DNA of 64,000 nucleotides from Microbacterium keratanolyticum (lineage in GTDB: Bacteria; Actinomycetota; Actinomycetes; Actinomycetales; Microbacteriaceae), in NCBI RefSeq assembly GCF_016907255.1, contig NZ_JAFBBQ010000001.1, forward strand, positions 1,860,001-1,924,000. The letters run 5' to 3'. Below, one piece after another: positions 24,686 through 32,354 of this stretch. The notes under the pieces were generated by a model. That model saw only the letters and a list, made by a program, of their open reading frames with translations. It had not been told where the DNA came from and did no database searches. Each line of letters starts with the position of its first letter. Position 1 is the stretch's first letter. The position numbers and the translations under genes were made by a program.

Positions 24686-24691
24686 TAGACT
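24686..24691 (+). promoter_or_regulatory. Leaderless -10 of the alpha/beta hydrolase gene
   Basis: TAGACT, exactly 7 nt, then ATG 24699. No ribosome-binding site is present. Confidence 0.6.
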
Positions 24692-24698
24692 GCATCCC

Positions 24699-25559
24699 AT
24701 GCCCGAAACCCGCACTGCCGAGTTCCGCGACGCCCACGACATCGCCATCATCTATGACGTGCACCCCGCCGAGGGCGACGTCCGCGGGGTCGTGCAGCTG
24801 CTGCACGGCGTCGGCGAACACGCCGGGCGCTACGGCGCGCTGATCGCCGCCCTCACCGGCGCGGGGTTCACGGTCTACGCCGACGACCACCGCGGCCACG
24901 GTCGCACCGGCATGCGCCAGCACGGTGACCCCGAGAAGCTGGGTCGCCTCGGGCCTGGTGGCCTGAACGCCGCGGTCGACGCGGTCTGGCAGCTCACCCA
25001 GATCATCCGTTCAGAGAACCCTGGGCTTCCGCTGATTCTGCTCGGCCACTCGTGGGGCTCGTTCCTCTCGCAGAAGCTCGTGAATCGGCATCCTGAGGCC
25101 TACGACGCCGTCATCCTGAGCGGATCCGCGCACCTCACTCCGAGCGACCTGAACGCGGCGCCGCTCAACGCGCGCTGGGCGGGAGACGATGCCACCGGTC
25201 TCGAGTGGCTCTCGCGCGACCCGGCCGTGCAGGAGGAGTTCCGCAACGACCCGCTCACGACAGAGGTGCCGCTGCTCAAGCTCTTCGGAGTGATCGAGGC
25301 GGCGAAGCTCTACGGTCGTCCTAAGAAGAACCTCGGCCACGACATCCCGCTCCTTCTGCTCGTCGGACGCGACGATTCGGTGGGTGGGCCGCGCAGCGTG
25401 CACAAGCTCGCCGATGCCTACCGCACCCGCTCGGGGCTGACCGACGTGACCACCCTCGTCTATCCGGACGCGCGCCACGAGATCTTCAACGAGCTGCAGC
25501 AGGACGAAGTGCGCGCCGACGTGCTCGCCTGGTTGGACAAGCACTTCCCCCGCGCCTGA
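24699..25559 (+). CDS. Alpha/beta hydrolase, monoacylglycerol-lipase type
   Basis: 286 residues, Hydrolase_4 family. RGVVQLLHGVGEHAGRYGALIAALTGAGFTVYADDHRGHGRT gives the oxyanion-side HG motif. The nucleophile is in LLGHSWGSFLSQ (GHSWG); LLLVGRDDSVGGP gives the acid and YPDARHEIFNE the histidine. No signal peptide, so a cytosolic esterase acting on monoacylglycerols or similar esters is likely. The message appears leaderless. The lipoate ligase gene follows with its own promoter 29 bp later. Confidence 0.85.
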   Translation: MPETRTAEFRDAHDIAIIYDVHPAEGDVRGVVQLLHGVGEHAGRYGALIAALTGAGFTVYADDHRGHGRTGMRQHGDPEKLGRLGPGGLNAAVDAVWQLTQIIRSENPGLPLILLGHSWGSFLSQKLVNRHPEAYDAVILSGSAHLTPSDLNAAPLNARWAGDDATGLEWLSRDPAVQEEFRNDPLTTEVPLLKLFGVIEAAKLYGRPKKNLGHDIPLLLLVGRDDSVGGPRSVHKLADAYRTRSGLTDVTTLVYPDARHEIFNELQQDEVRADVLAWLDKHFPRA

Positions 25560-25575
25560 CACGAGGCGCGCGCCG

Positions 25576-25581
25576 TAGGCT
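25576..25581 (+). promoter_or_regulatory. Leaderless -10 of the lipoate ligase gene
   Basis: TAGGCT, 6 nt, then ATG 25588. Confidence 0.55.
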
Positions 25582-25587
25582 GGGAGC

Positions 25588-26637
25588 ATGCACGGTGAGT
25601 ACAAGGTTCCTGGCGGAAAGCTCGTTGTCGTCGACGTCGATGTGATCGACGGCGCTCTGGCGAACTTCCGGCTCGCCGGAGACTTCTTCCTCGAGCCCGA
25701 CACGGCGCTCGACGACATCAATGCCGCCGTCAACGGCCTGCCCGCAGAGACCGATGCGGTCGGTATCGCGACCGCCGTGCGCGAGGCACTGCCGCAGGGG
25801 GCGCAGCTGCTCGGGTTCTCGCCGGAGGCGGTCGGCACCGCGGTGCGGCGCGCTCTCGTCACCGCGCCCGGCTGGCGCGACTTCGAGTGGGAGATCGTGC
25901 ATGACAAGGCCGTGTCGCCTCGCCTGCACCTCGCTCTCGATGAGGTGCTCACGACCCGGGTCGGCACGGGCGACCGCCGCCCCACGCTGCGCATCTGGGA
26001 GTGGGATGAGTCCGCCGTCGTGATCGGCTCGTTCCAGTCGTACCGCAACGAGGTCGATCCGGAGGGTGCCGCCCGTCACGGCTTCGACGTCGTGCGGCGC
26101 ATCTCGGGCGGCGGCGCGATGTTCATGGCGGCCGGCCAGATCATCACCTATTCGCTCTACGTGCCCGCGGCGCTCGTGCAGGGGATGACGTTCGCGGACT
26201 CCTACGCGTTCCTCGATGACTGGGTGCTGCAGGCGCTGCGCTCGCTCGGTGTGGATGCCACGTATCAGCCGTTGAACGACATCGCGAGCCCGACCGGCAA
26301 GATCGGCGGAGCGGCGCAGAAGCGCCTCGCCAACGGCGGAGTGCTGCACCACGCGACGCTTTCGTACGACATCGACGGCCAGAAGATGACCGAAGTGCTG
26401 CGCATCGGGCGAGAGAAGCTCAGCGACAAGGGAACGACATCCGCTGCGAAGCGCGTCGACCCGCTGCGTACCCAGATCGGACTGGAGCGCTCGGCGGTGA
26501 TCGAGCGGTTCATCGAGACATTCCGTGGGCTGACCGGCGCCGTGGACGGCACGGTCACCGACGAGGAGTACGCAGAGGCGGAGGCCCTCGTCGCGTCGAA
26601 GTTCTCGACGGACGCGTGGCTGCACCGCGTACCGTGA
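25588..26637 (+). CDS. lplA: Lipoate-protein ligase A with accessory domain at the N-terminus
   Basis: Attaches lipoate to acyl-carrier domains (E2 of oxo-acid dehydrogenases, GcvH). Residues 1-90 resemble the LplA accessory domain (HGEYKVPGGKLVVVDVDVIDGALANFRLAGDFFLEPDTALDDI), which is C-terminal in E. coli LplA. The catalytic domain (about 95-345) has VVRRISGGGAMFMAAGQIITYSLYVP (RRxxGGG lipoyl-AMP loop) and the key lysine K238 in SPTGKIGGAAQKR. The total length of 349 is normal, so the domains are rearranged rather than added. The stop overlaps the methyltransferase start by GTGA. Confidence 0.87.
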   Translation: MHGEYKVPGGKLVVVDVDVIDGALANFRLAGDFFLEPDTALDDINAAVNGLPAETDAVGIATAVREALPQGAQLLGFSPEAVGTAVRRALVTAPGWRDFEWEIVHDKAVSPRLHLALDEVLTTRVGTGDRRPTLRIWEWDESAVVIGSFQSYRNEVDPEGAARHGFDVVRRISGGGAMFMAAGQIITYSLYVPAALVQGMTFADSYAFLDDWVLQALRSLGVDATYQPLNDIASPTGKIGGAAQKRLANGGVLHHATLSYDIDGQKMTEVLRIGREKLSDKGTTSAAKRVDPLRTQIGLERSAVIERFIETFRGLTGAVDGTVTDEEYAEAEALVASKFSTDAWLHRVP

Positions 26638-27623
26638 CCGACGCTTCTTCCGCGCCGGCGCGCGGCGCGGTCACCCTGTACGAGGGTGACAACCTTGAGG
26701 TGGCGGCTCGTCTTCCCTCGTCGTCCTTCACGCTCGTGTACCTGGATCCGCCGTTCAACACCGGCAGGACTCAGGGGCGGCAGATAGTGACGGCTCGTCG
26801 CGCGTTCACAACTCCTTCAGAATCGACGTCGCCTGCCGAGCCGCCCGCGGAATCCCGCGAGCCGGCCGCCGCCGCGACGACAAATGGGAGGAGTTATGAA
26901 CCGGAGGACGAGCCGACGGGCGAGATTCGTCACGGCTTCCACGGGCACGCGTACGAGCGCGTCCGGGGGATGCTGCGCGCCTACGACGACCGCTTCGACG
27001 ACTACGGCGCCTTCCTCATGCCGCGTCTGGAAGAGGCGTGGCGCCTGCTCGCCGATGATGGCACGCTCTACCTGCACCTGGACTATCGCGAGGCGCACTA
27101 TGCAAAGGTCATGCTCGATGCGGTCTTCGGGCGGGACTGCTTCCTCAACGAGCTGATCTGGGCCTATGACTACGGTGCGAAGCCCCGCACACGCTGGCCC
27201 ACGAAGCACGACACGATCCTCGTCTACGTGAAGAATCCCGGGGAGCACGTGTTCAATGTCGACGACATCGAGCGCGAGCCGTACATGGCTCCGGGGCTCG
27301 TCACGAAGGAGAAGGCGGAGCGCGGCAAGCTGCCGACGGATGTGTGGTGGCACACGATCGTTCCGACGACGGGCCGCGAGAAGACGGGCTACCCCACGCA
27401 GAAGCCGGAGGGTGTGCTGCGCCGAATCGTGCAGGCGTCCAGTCGCCCCGGCGATCGCGTGCTGGATCTCTTTGCGGGCAGTGGCACGACGGGGGCCGTG
27501 GCTGCGGCGCTCGGTCGCGATGCGGTGCTCGTCGATGACAATCCGGAGGCCATCCGGGTGATTCGAGAGCGGATCCCGGATGCGGTGGTCGGCGCCCCAC
27601 GCGACGCACCTTGGACAGAGTAA
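26634..27623 (+). CDS. Orphan beta-class DNA methyltransferase
   Basis: 329-residue site-specific N6-adenine or N4-cytosine DNA methyltransferase. Catalytic motif IV D38PPF precedes the AdoMet motif F280AGSGTTGAVAAALGRD, the order of beta-class enzymes; TDVWWHTIVPTTGREKTGYPTQKPEGVLRRIV matches motif X and its surroundings. Residues about 50-95 (TPSESTSPAEPPAESREPAAAATT) are a low-complexity insertion right after motif IV. GTG 26634 overlaps lplA by 4 bp; GTG 26616 is the alternative. No restriction endonuclease is near, so a regulatory or solitary role is likely. Confidence 0.86.
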   Translation: MTDASSAPARGAVTLYEGDNLEVAARLPSSSFTLVYLDPPFNTGRTQGRQIVTARRAFTTPSESTSPAEPPAESREPAAAATTNGRSYEPEDEPTGEIRHGFHGHAYERVRGMLRAYDDRFDDYGAFLMPRLEEAWRLLADDGTLYLHLDYREAHYAKVMLDAVFGRDCFLNELIWAYDYGAKPRTRWPTKHDTILVYVKNPGEHVFNVDDIEREPYMAPGLVTKEKAERGKLPTDVWWHTIVPTTGREKTGYPTQKPEGVLRRIVQASSRPGDRVLDLFAGSGTTGAVAAALGRDAVLVDDNPEAIRVIRERIPDAVVGAPRDAPWTE

Positions 27624-27627
27624 AAGT

Positions 27628-27657
27628 TTGCACTGAATCCATAGTTATACGTAGAGT
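27628..27657 (+). promoter_or_regulatory. Putative promoter of the M48 protease gene
   Basis: TTGCAC (27628-27633), 18-nt spacer, TAGAGT (27652-27657). The area is locally A/T-rich compared with its surroundings. AAGG lies 7 nt before the GTG start. Confidence 0.45.
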
Positions 27658-27707
27658 GTGATTCTCCCATCCCGCGGAGAGCCGCTTGCGCATGACAAGG
27701 ATCGTCT

Positions 27708-28586
27708 GTGACCACTTTCACCTCTTCCGCCGCCGGAGCGGTACCCGTCGCTCCTGCGGCCACGCCCACGAATGCGCACTTCCGTCACCGAGCGGAGGTT
27801 CCGATGCTGATCGTCGGCGGGCTGACGACGATCGTCGCCTTCGTCGGGGCGCTCACCTTCGTGACCCGCGGTGTCGACGAGCTGCCGGAGTGGGCGGGGG
27901 CCGCGCTCTCGGCGATGCTCATCCCGGTGCTTGCCTTCTTCCTCATCCGCTACATGTTCTGGAGCACGATGGGCGATGCCGTCCCGGTCACGCCCAAGCA
28001 GTTCCCCGAGCTCTACGAGCTGTACGCCGACCTCGGCGCCGAGATGGGCTTCACGGGTGAGAAGCTGCACGCGCTGCCGCAGCTGTACGTCGTCAACGGC
28101 AACGGTGTGCTGAACGCGGCTGCGGCGAAGTGCCAGGTGCGCAAGGCGTACGTGCAGATCAACAGCGACCTGCTCGACATCGCGTATGAACTGGGCGACT
28201 TCCGCACGGTGCGCTTCGTTCTCGCGCACGAGCTCGGTCACGTGAAGCTGCGGCACATCAGCATCTGGCGCATGATCCTCCGGCCCGTGAACACGCTGCT
28301 GACCCTGGCGCCGAGCATCAGTCGCGCGCAGGAGTACTCGGCGGATCGCGTCGGCTGCTACTACGAGCCCGAGGGGGCGCGCGGCATGGCTGTTCTCTTC
28401 GCGGGCAAGCGCATGTACCAGCGCGTCGATGTCGAGGAGTACTACGACTCGATCCGCACCCACCGCGTCGGATTCTGGTTCAAGGTCGCGAACTACTTCG
28501 CCGACCACGCTCTCGGCTTCCGTCGCATGGCGGCGATCGAGCAGACGGCGACTCAGGGCTGGAACGTGCACGGCAAGATGCTCTGA
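27708..28586 (+). CDS. M48-family membrane zinc metalloprotease (HtpX-like)
   Basis: 292 residues. Two N-terminal membrane helices (MLIVGGLTTIVAFVGALTFV and GAALSAMLIPVLAFFLIRYMFW, about 33-82) are followed by a cytosolic M48 peptidase domain. The zinc site is H174ELGH178 with the third ligand E209 in QEYSADR, both intact. LPQLYVVNGNGVLNAAAAKCQVRKAYVQINSDLLD is the typical pre-catalytic segment. By family it degrades misfolded membrane proteins. GTG start with AAGG nearby. Followed by a hairpin at 28603-28630. Confidence 0.87.
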   Translation: MTTFTSSAAGAVPVAPAATPTNAHFRHRAEVPMLIVGGLTTIVAFVGALTFVTRGVDELPEWAGAALSAMLIPVLAFFLIRYMFWSTMGDAVPVTPKQFPELYELYADLGAEMGFTGEKLHALPQLYVVNGNGVLNAAAAKCQVRKAYVQINSDLLDIAYELGDFRTVRFVLAHELGHVKLRHISIWRMILRPVNTLLTLAPSISRAQEYSADRVGCYYEPEGARGMAVLFAGKRMYQRVDVEEYYDSIRTHRVGFWFKVANYFADHALGFRRMAAIEQTATQGWNVHGKML

Positions 28587-28602
28587 CCCCCGGTTCCCCA
28601 CG

Positions 28603-28630
28603 CGACGCCCGGCCTGTGCGCCGGGCGTCG
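28603..28630. terminator. Hairpin between convergent protease and aztA genes
   Basis: CGACGCCCGG (28603-28612) and its exact complement (28621-28630) with an 8-nt loop; only a weak T-rich tail. It lies 17 bp past the protease stop and 34 bp before the aztA stop. Confidence 0.6.
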
Positions 28631-28663
28631 TCGTGTCTTCGGCGGTGTCTCCTCGGCGGGAGG

Positions 28664-29317
28664 TCAGGGCATGAGTCGACCCTCGTTCAGCTCGATGAGG
28701 TCGTCGACGGCCGTGAACTCGCCGGGATCGTGTGTGGCGGCGACGACAGCGGTGCCGCTCGTGACGAGCTGGTGCACGGTGTCGGCGATGATCTGCCGCG
28801 AGCGCGTGTCGAGTGCTGCCATGGGCTCATCGAGCAGGACGAGGTCGGCGCGCTGCGCGAGTGCCTGCGCGAGCAGTGCCCGCTGGCGCTGCCCGCCGGA
28901 GAGTGTGCTGATCGGGCGACGGGCCTGCGCCGTCAGCTCGACGGTGGCCAGGGCGGATTCGACGATCTGGCGATCGGCCGGGCGGCGTCGGCGCCACGGG
29001 CCGAGCCGTGCCCATGTACCCATCGTGACGACGTCGCGCACGGTGAGCGGCAGGTGCGCAGGCAGCGGTGTCGACTGCGCGAGCAGGGCGATGCGGATGC
29101 CGCGCTGTCGCTCGACGCTGCCGTACTGCGGCTCGCGCAGACCTGCGGCGACGTCGAGCAGAGTGGATTTTCCTGACCCGTTCGGTCCGATGACGGCGCA
29201 GAGGCGCCCGGCGTAGAAGGTGGCGGTCACGTCTCGAAGTGCGGTGTGGTCGCCGCGGGTGACGCGCACCTCTCGCAGAGAGAGCACGCGCGTCGTCGTG
29301 AGCGGTGGTGTCGTCAT
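28664..29317 (-). CDS. aztA: Zinc ABC transporter ATP-binding protein
   Basis: 217-residue ABC ATPase: Walker A GPNGSGKST, signature LSGGQRQRALLAQAL, Walker B LVLLDEP, switch His in VAATHDPGE. The sequence type is the metal (zinc/manganese) importer branch. ATG 29317 is used; the longer frame to 29350 runs through the regulatory box. It diverges from aztB across 54 bp containing a Zur-type box, and AATAAT lies 6 nt upstream of its ATG, suggesting a leaderless message. Together with the permease and binding protein it forms a cluster I identify as AztABCD. Confidence 0.9.
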   Translation of the reverse strand: MTTPPLTTTRVLSLREVRVTRGDHTALRDVTATFYAGRLCAVIGPNGSGKSTLLDVAAGLREPQYGSVERQRGIRIALLAQSTPLPAHLPLTVRDVVTMGTWARLGPWRRRRPADRQIVESALATVELTAQARRPISTLSGGQRQRALLAQALAQRADLVLLDEPMAALDTRSRQIIADTVHQLVTSGTAVVAATHDPGEFTAVDDLIELNEGRLMP

Positions 29318-29323
29318 GCGTTC

Positions 29324-29363
29324 ATTATTGCAAATGAAAATCATTCTCAATAAGTGCTACGGT
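29324..29363. promoter_or_regulatory. Zur-type box between divergent aztA and aztB promoters
   Basis: TGAAAATCATTCTCA (29335-29349) is a near-palindrome and, read on the other strand, matches the actinobacterial Zur consensus TGAAAATGATTTTCA at 14 of 15 positions. The aztA -10 (AATAAT, 29324-29329 minus) is 6 nt from its ATG; the aztB -10 (TACGGT, 29358-29363 plus) is 8 nt from its ATG. The box spans the -35 zone of both, so zinc-loaded Zur would shut off both. Confidence 0.78.
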
Positions 29364-29371
29364 GTCGGACT

Positions 29372-30202
29372 ATGCCCCCGTTTCTCGAGCTCTTCGACGT
29401 CGCCTTCGTCCAGCGCGCCCTGGTCGCCGGCACGCTCGTCGCCGTGATCTGTGCCGTCGTCGGCACGTGGGTCGTGCTGCGCGGCATGGCGTTCCTCGGG
29501 GAGGCGATGGCGCACGGCATGCTGCCGGGGATCGCCGTCGCGACGCTCGTCGGCGCCCCGCCGCTTCTCGGCGCTGCGGTGAGTGCCGCGGCCATGTCCA
29601 CAGGCATCGGCATGCTGCAACGGCGGGGTCGCATCTCGGCCGACACGGGCATCGGGCTGTTGTTCGTCGCCAGCCTGGCGCTCGGCGTCATCATCGTCTC
29701 CGCCTCGCGCTCCTTCGCCACCGACGCGACCGCCATCCTCTTCGGCGACATCCTCGCGACGACGACGGGAGACATCCTCACCCTCGCGGTGGTCGCCATC
29801 ATCACGCTCGTCGCGGCGTGCCTCGGACACCGTGCGTTCGTCGCGCTGACGTTCGATCCCCGTCAGGCGCAGCTGCTCGGTCTGCGTCCGCGTGCGGCGC
29901 AGGTGCTGCTGGTCGCGCTCGTCACGGTTGCCGTCGTCGCCGCCTACCAGTCGGTCGGTTCGCTGCTCGTGGTCGGCATGCTGCTCGGCCCCGTCGTGGC
30001 TGCGGGCCAGTGGACGGGTCGCATCCCCACCACCGCAGCGCTGGCTGCCGTCATCGGCACGGTCAGCGTGGCCCTCGGCCTCCTCATCTCCTGGCACACC
30101 AGCACCGCCGCCGGCGCGACGATCGCGTTCGTCGCGATCTGCTCGGGTGCTGTCTCGACCCTCGCGCACCGGCTCTTCGTGCGCCCGGAAAGGAACTCAT
30201 GA
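29372..30202 (+). CDS. aztB: Zinc ABC transporter permease
   Basis: 276-residue ABC-3 family permease with about eight helices. MAFLGEAMAHGMLPGIAVATLVGAPPLLGA is the conserved N-terminal region and AYQSVGSLLVVGMLLGPVVAAGQW the conserved coupling-helix region of zinc/manganese permeases. ATG 29372 follows TACGGT by 8 nt. The stop overlaps the lipoprotein start at 30199 by 4 bp. It works with AztA and the binding protein AztC to import zinc. Confidence 0.92.
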   Translation: MPPFLELFDVAFVQRALVAGTLVAVICAVVGTWVVLRGMAFLGEAMAHGMLPGIAVATLVGAPPLLGAAVSAAAMSTGIGMLQRRGRISADTGIGLLFVASLALGVIIVSASRSFATDATAILFGDILATTTGDILTLAVVAIITLVAACLGHRAFVALTFDPRQAQLLGLRPRAAQVLLVALVTVAVVAAYQSVGSLLVVGMLLGPVVAAGQWTGRIPTTAALAAVIGTVSVALGLLISWHTSTAAGATIAFVAICSGAVSTLAHRLFVRPERNS

Positions 30203-31401
30203 CCCCCCGCCACGCCACGCGCGCCGCACTCCTGCTGGCAGCGACGCTCACGCTTGCCGCCTGCGCACCCGCCGTCCAACCACCGGACGATCCTGCACCG
30301 CCCGCGGAGAGCGCACACGGAGACTTCGACGGCGCGCGCGAACTCGCTGAGCCCGCGTTGCATCTCGCGACGGTCGACGGCGCGGGAGTGGTCACCCATG
30401 TCGACCTGATCGACGGGAGCAGCGAGACGCTCGCCGAGATCGACCCCGTGGACGAGCTCATCGGTGACGGGCGTTTCCTGTTCGGGGTGCGTGACGGCTC
30501 GGTCAGTGTGATCGACAGCGGCGTGTGGACGTGGAGCCACGGCGATCACTTCCACTACTACGAAGCCCCCTCGCGGGTCGTGGGGGAGATCGTCGGCGAA
30601 GGCATCGCCACGGTCGTCGCGAACGACCACGGGGTGGGTCTGCGCTTCGCTGATGAGGCCGTGCTCCTGGATCAGAAGGCGCTCGGCGAAGCGCGCATCG
30701 TCGAGACGTTCCGCGTAGCGGCGGACGGTGTGCAGGGAACCGTCGTTCCTCTGAGCAGTGGCGCGGCGATGACCGCGACTGCTCCCGACGGCACATCGGT
30801 CATCGAGGTCGTGACAGCCGGGGGAGAACCGCACTCCACCCAGGCGTGCACAGGGGCGGGAGGAAGCATCACGACTACGGTGGGCGTGGTCATCGGCTGC
30901 GCCGACTCCGCCCTGCTCAGCGTCGGCGGCTCCCTCGACGAGTGGGAGCGCATCCCCGCGCCTGCGGATGCACTTCTGCCGACCGATTTCGAGGGACGAA
31001 AGGGTCGGCCCCGTGTGGCGGGTCTCGCCGACGATGGCGCGCTGTGGATGCTCGACACCCGAGCGCGGGAATGGCTGAGGCACGACATCGGCGAGCCGAT
31101 CGTGCGCGCGGCGGCGATCGACGACACCGAAGGGCGGATGGTCCTGCTGGCCTCCACAGGCGACGTGCTCATCCTGCAGGACGGCGCCATCGTGGCACGC
31201 ACGACGCCGCTCGTCACGGCGTCGCTCGCGACCCCGGAACTCGCCCTCGGCATCTCCTTCGTCGTCGATCAACAGCGTGTCTACCTCAACGGCCCCGCGG
31301 AGAACACCGTGTGGGAGATCGCCCCGGCAGACGGTGCCCGCATCTCGCGGACGTTCGACGCCCAGCATCCGCCCCTCCACCTCGCGGGGACGGGGCGATG
31401 A
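30199..31401 (+). CDS. Beta-propeller-like lipoprotein of the zinc cluster, with HGDHFHYY motif
   Basis: 400 residues. Signal peptide with lipobox LAAC22. Repeated short beta-sheet units of WD/YVTN type (VDLIDGSS, VSVIDSGVW, LWMLDTRA, VLILQDGAIVART). H114-G-D-H117-F-H119-YY is a histidine cluster suited to zinc. ACTGAGGSITTTVGVVIGC holds a cysteine pair. It sits between aztB and aztC with 4-bp overlaps on both sides and resembles the AztD-type protein at 32355 in size and fold type. I infer a zinc-binding chaperone or storage lipoprotein; it may be an ancient aztD duplicate or a distinct partner. Confidence 0.72.
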   Translation: MTPRHATRAALLLAATLTLAACAPAVQPPDDPAPPAESAHGDFDGARELAEPALHLATVDGAGVVTHVDLIDGSSETLAEIDPVDELIGDGRFLFGVRDGSVSVIDSGVWTWSHGDHFHYYEAPSRVVGEIVGEGIATVVANDHGVGLRFADEAVLLDQKALGEARIVETFRVAADGVQGTVVPLSSGAAMTATAPDGTSVIEVVTAGGEPHSTQACTGAGGSITTTVGVVIGCADSALLSVGGSLDEWERIPAPADALLPTDFEGRKGRPRVAGLADDGALWMLDTRAREWLRHDIGEPIVRAAAIDDTEGRMVLLASTGDVLILQDGAIVARTTPLVTASLATPELALGISFVVDQQRVYLNGPAENTVWEIAPADGARISRTFDAQHPPLHLAGTGR

Positions 31402-32321
31402 GCGTGCGGCATACCGGAACCATCGCGGCCCTTGCGGCGACAGCACTCGCGCTCGCCATGCTCAGCGGATGCGCACCGGCGGCGCAGAGCGAGCGGCCCC
31501 AGGTGCATGTGACCACGAACATCCTGGGTGACGTCGTCGCCGAACTGGTCGGTGCCGAGATCGACGTCACGACGCTGATGGCGCCCGGAGCCGACCCGCA
31601 TTCCTTCGAGCTGTCCGCCCGTCAGGCGGCCGAGATGCGCAGCGCCGACCTCATCGTCGCCAACGGTCTGGGCCTCGAAGAGGGGCTCAGCCAGCACGTG
31701 ACCGCGGCGGCGGAGGAGGGCGTTGCGATCTTCGAGGCGGGAGCGGCCGTGGAGGTGCTGGCCTACGCCGAAGGAGCCGGTGACGACCCGCACTTCTGGA
31801 CCGACCCGGCCCAGATGATCCGCGTCGTGGACGCGCTCACCCCGCTGCTTGCCGGCCTTGCCGCGGATGCGCGCGGAGCCGAGCGTGTGCGAGCGGCGGC
31901 CGCGGACTACCGGGCGGATCTCGCGGCACTCGACGAGGACATGACCGTGGCCTTCGCGGCGATCCCGCCGTCACAGCGGGCGCTCGTCACGAACCATCAC
32001 GTGTTCGGATACCTCGCGCGTCGCTTCGACTTCGACGTGCTGGGCGCGGCGATCCCGAGCGGCACGACGCTTGCGGCGCCCAGCGCCGCAGATCTTCAGG
32101 GACTCGTCACGGCGATCGACGCCGCCGGTGTGCGCACGATCTTCGCCGAATCCTCGCAGCCCGACCGCCTCATGCAGGTGCTCGCCGAGGAGGCGCACCG
32201 CGACGTGGCCGTGGTGGAACTGCTGACCGAATCACTGGCACCGCGTGGAGAGGAGGGGGACACCTATCTCACGATGATGCGCACGAACACGGCGCGTCTG
32301 GCGGCCGGACTGAGCCGCTGA
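31398..32321 (+). CDS. aztC: Zinc ABC transporter substrate-binding lipoprotein
   Basis: 307-residue cluster A-I (ZnuA/TroA-like) binding protein with lipobox LSGC25. Zinc ligands are recognisable: His in GADPHSFELS, His in DDPHFWTDP, His in TNHHVFGYLARRF, and acidic EssQ region FAESSQPDRL. The long helix VVDALTPLLAGLAADARGAERVRAAAADYRADLAALDEDM is typical. It lacks the His-rich loop of ZnuA, as AztC proteins do, where a chaperone delivers the metal. Start overlaps the previous stop (ATGA). Confidence 0.92.
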   Translation: MSVRHTGTIAALAATALALAMLSGCAPAAQSERPQVHVTTNILGDVVAELVGAEIDVTTLMAPGADPHSFELSARQAAEMRSADLIVANGLGLEEGLSQHVTAAAEEGVAIFEAGAAVEVLAYAEGAGDDPHFWTDPAQMIRVVDALTPLLAGLAADARGAERVRAAAADYRADLAALDEDMTVAFAAIPPSQRALVTNHHVFGYLARRFDFDVLGAAIPSGTTLAAPSAADLQGLVTAIDAAGVRTIFAESSQPDRLMQVLAEEAHRDVAVVELLTESLAPRGEEGDTYLTMMRTNTARLAAGLSR

Positions 32322-32354
32322 AGAACTCTCTCGAACCCACCCAGAAAGGTGACG

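Noticed and set aside
26634..28586. Restriction-modification system
   Set aside because: The gene after the methyltransferase encodes an HELGH metalloprotease, not a nuclease, and has its own promoter.
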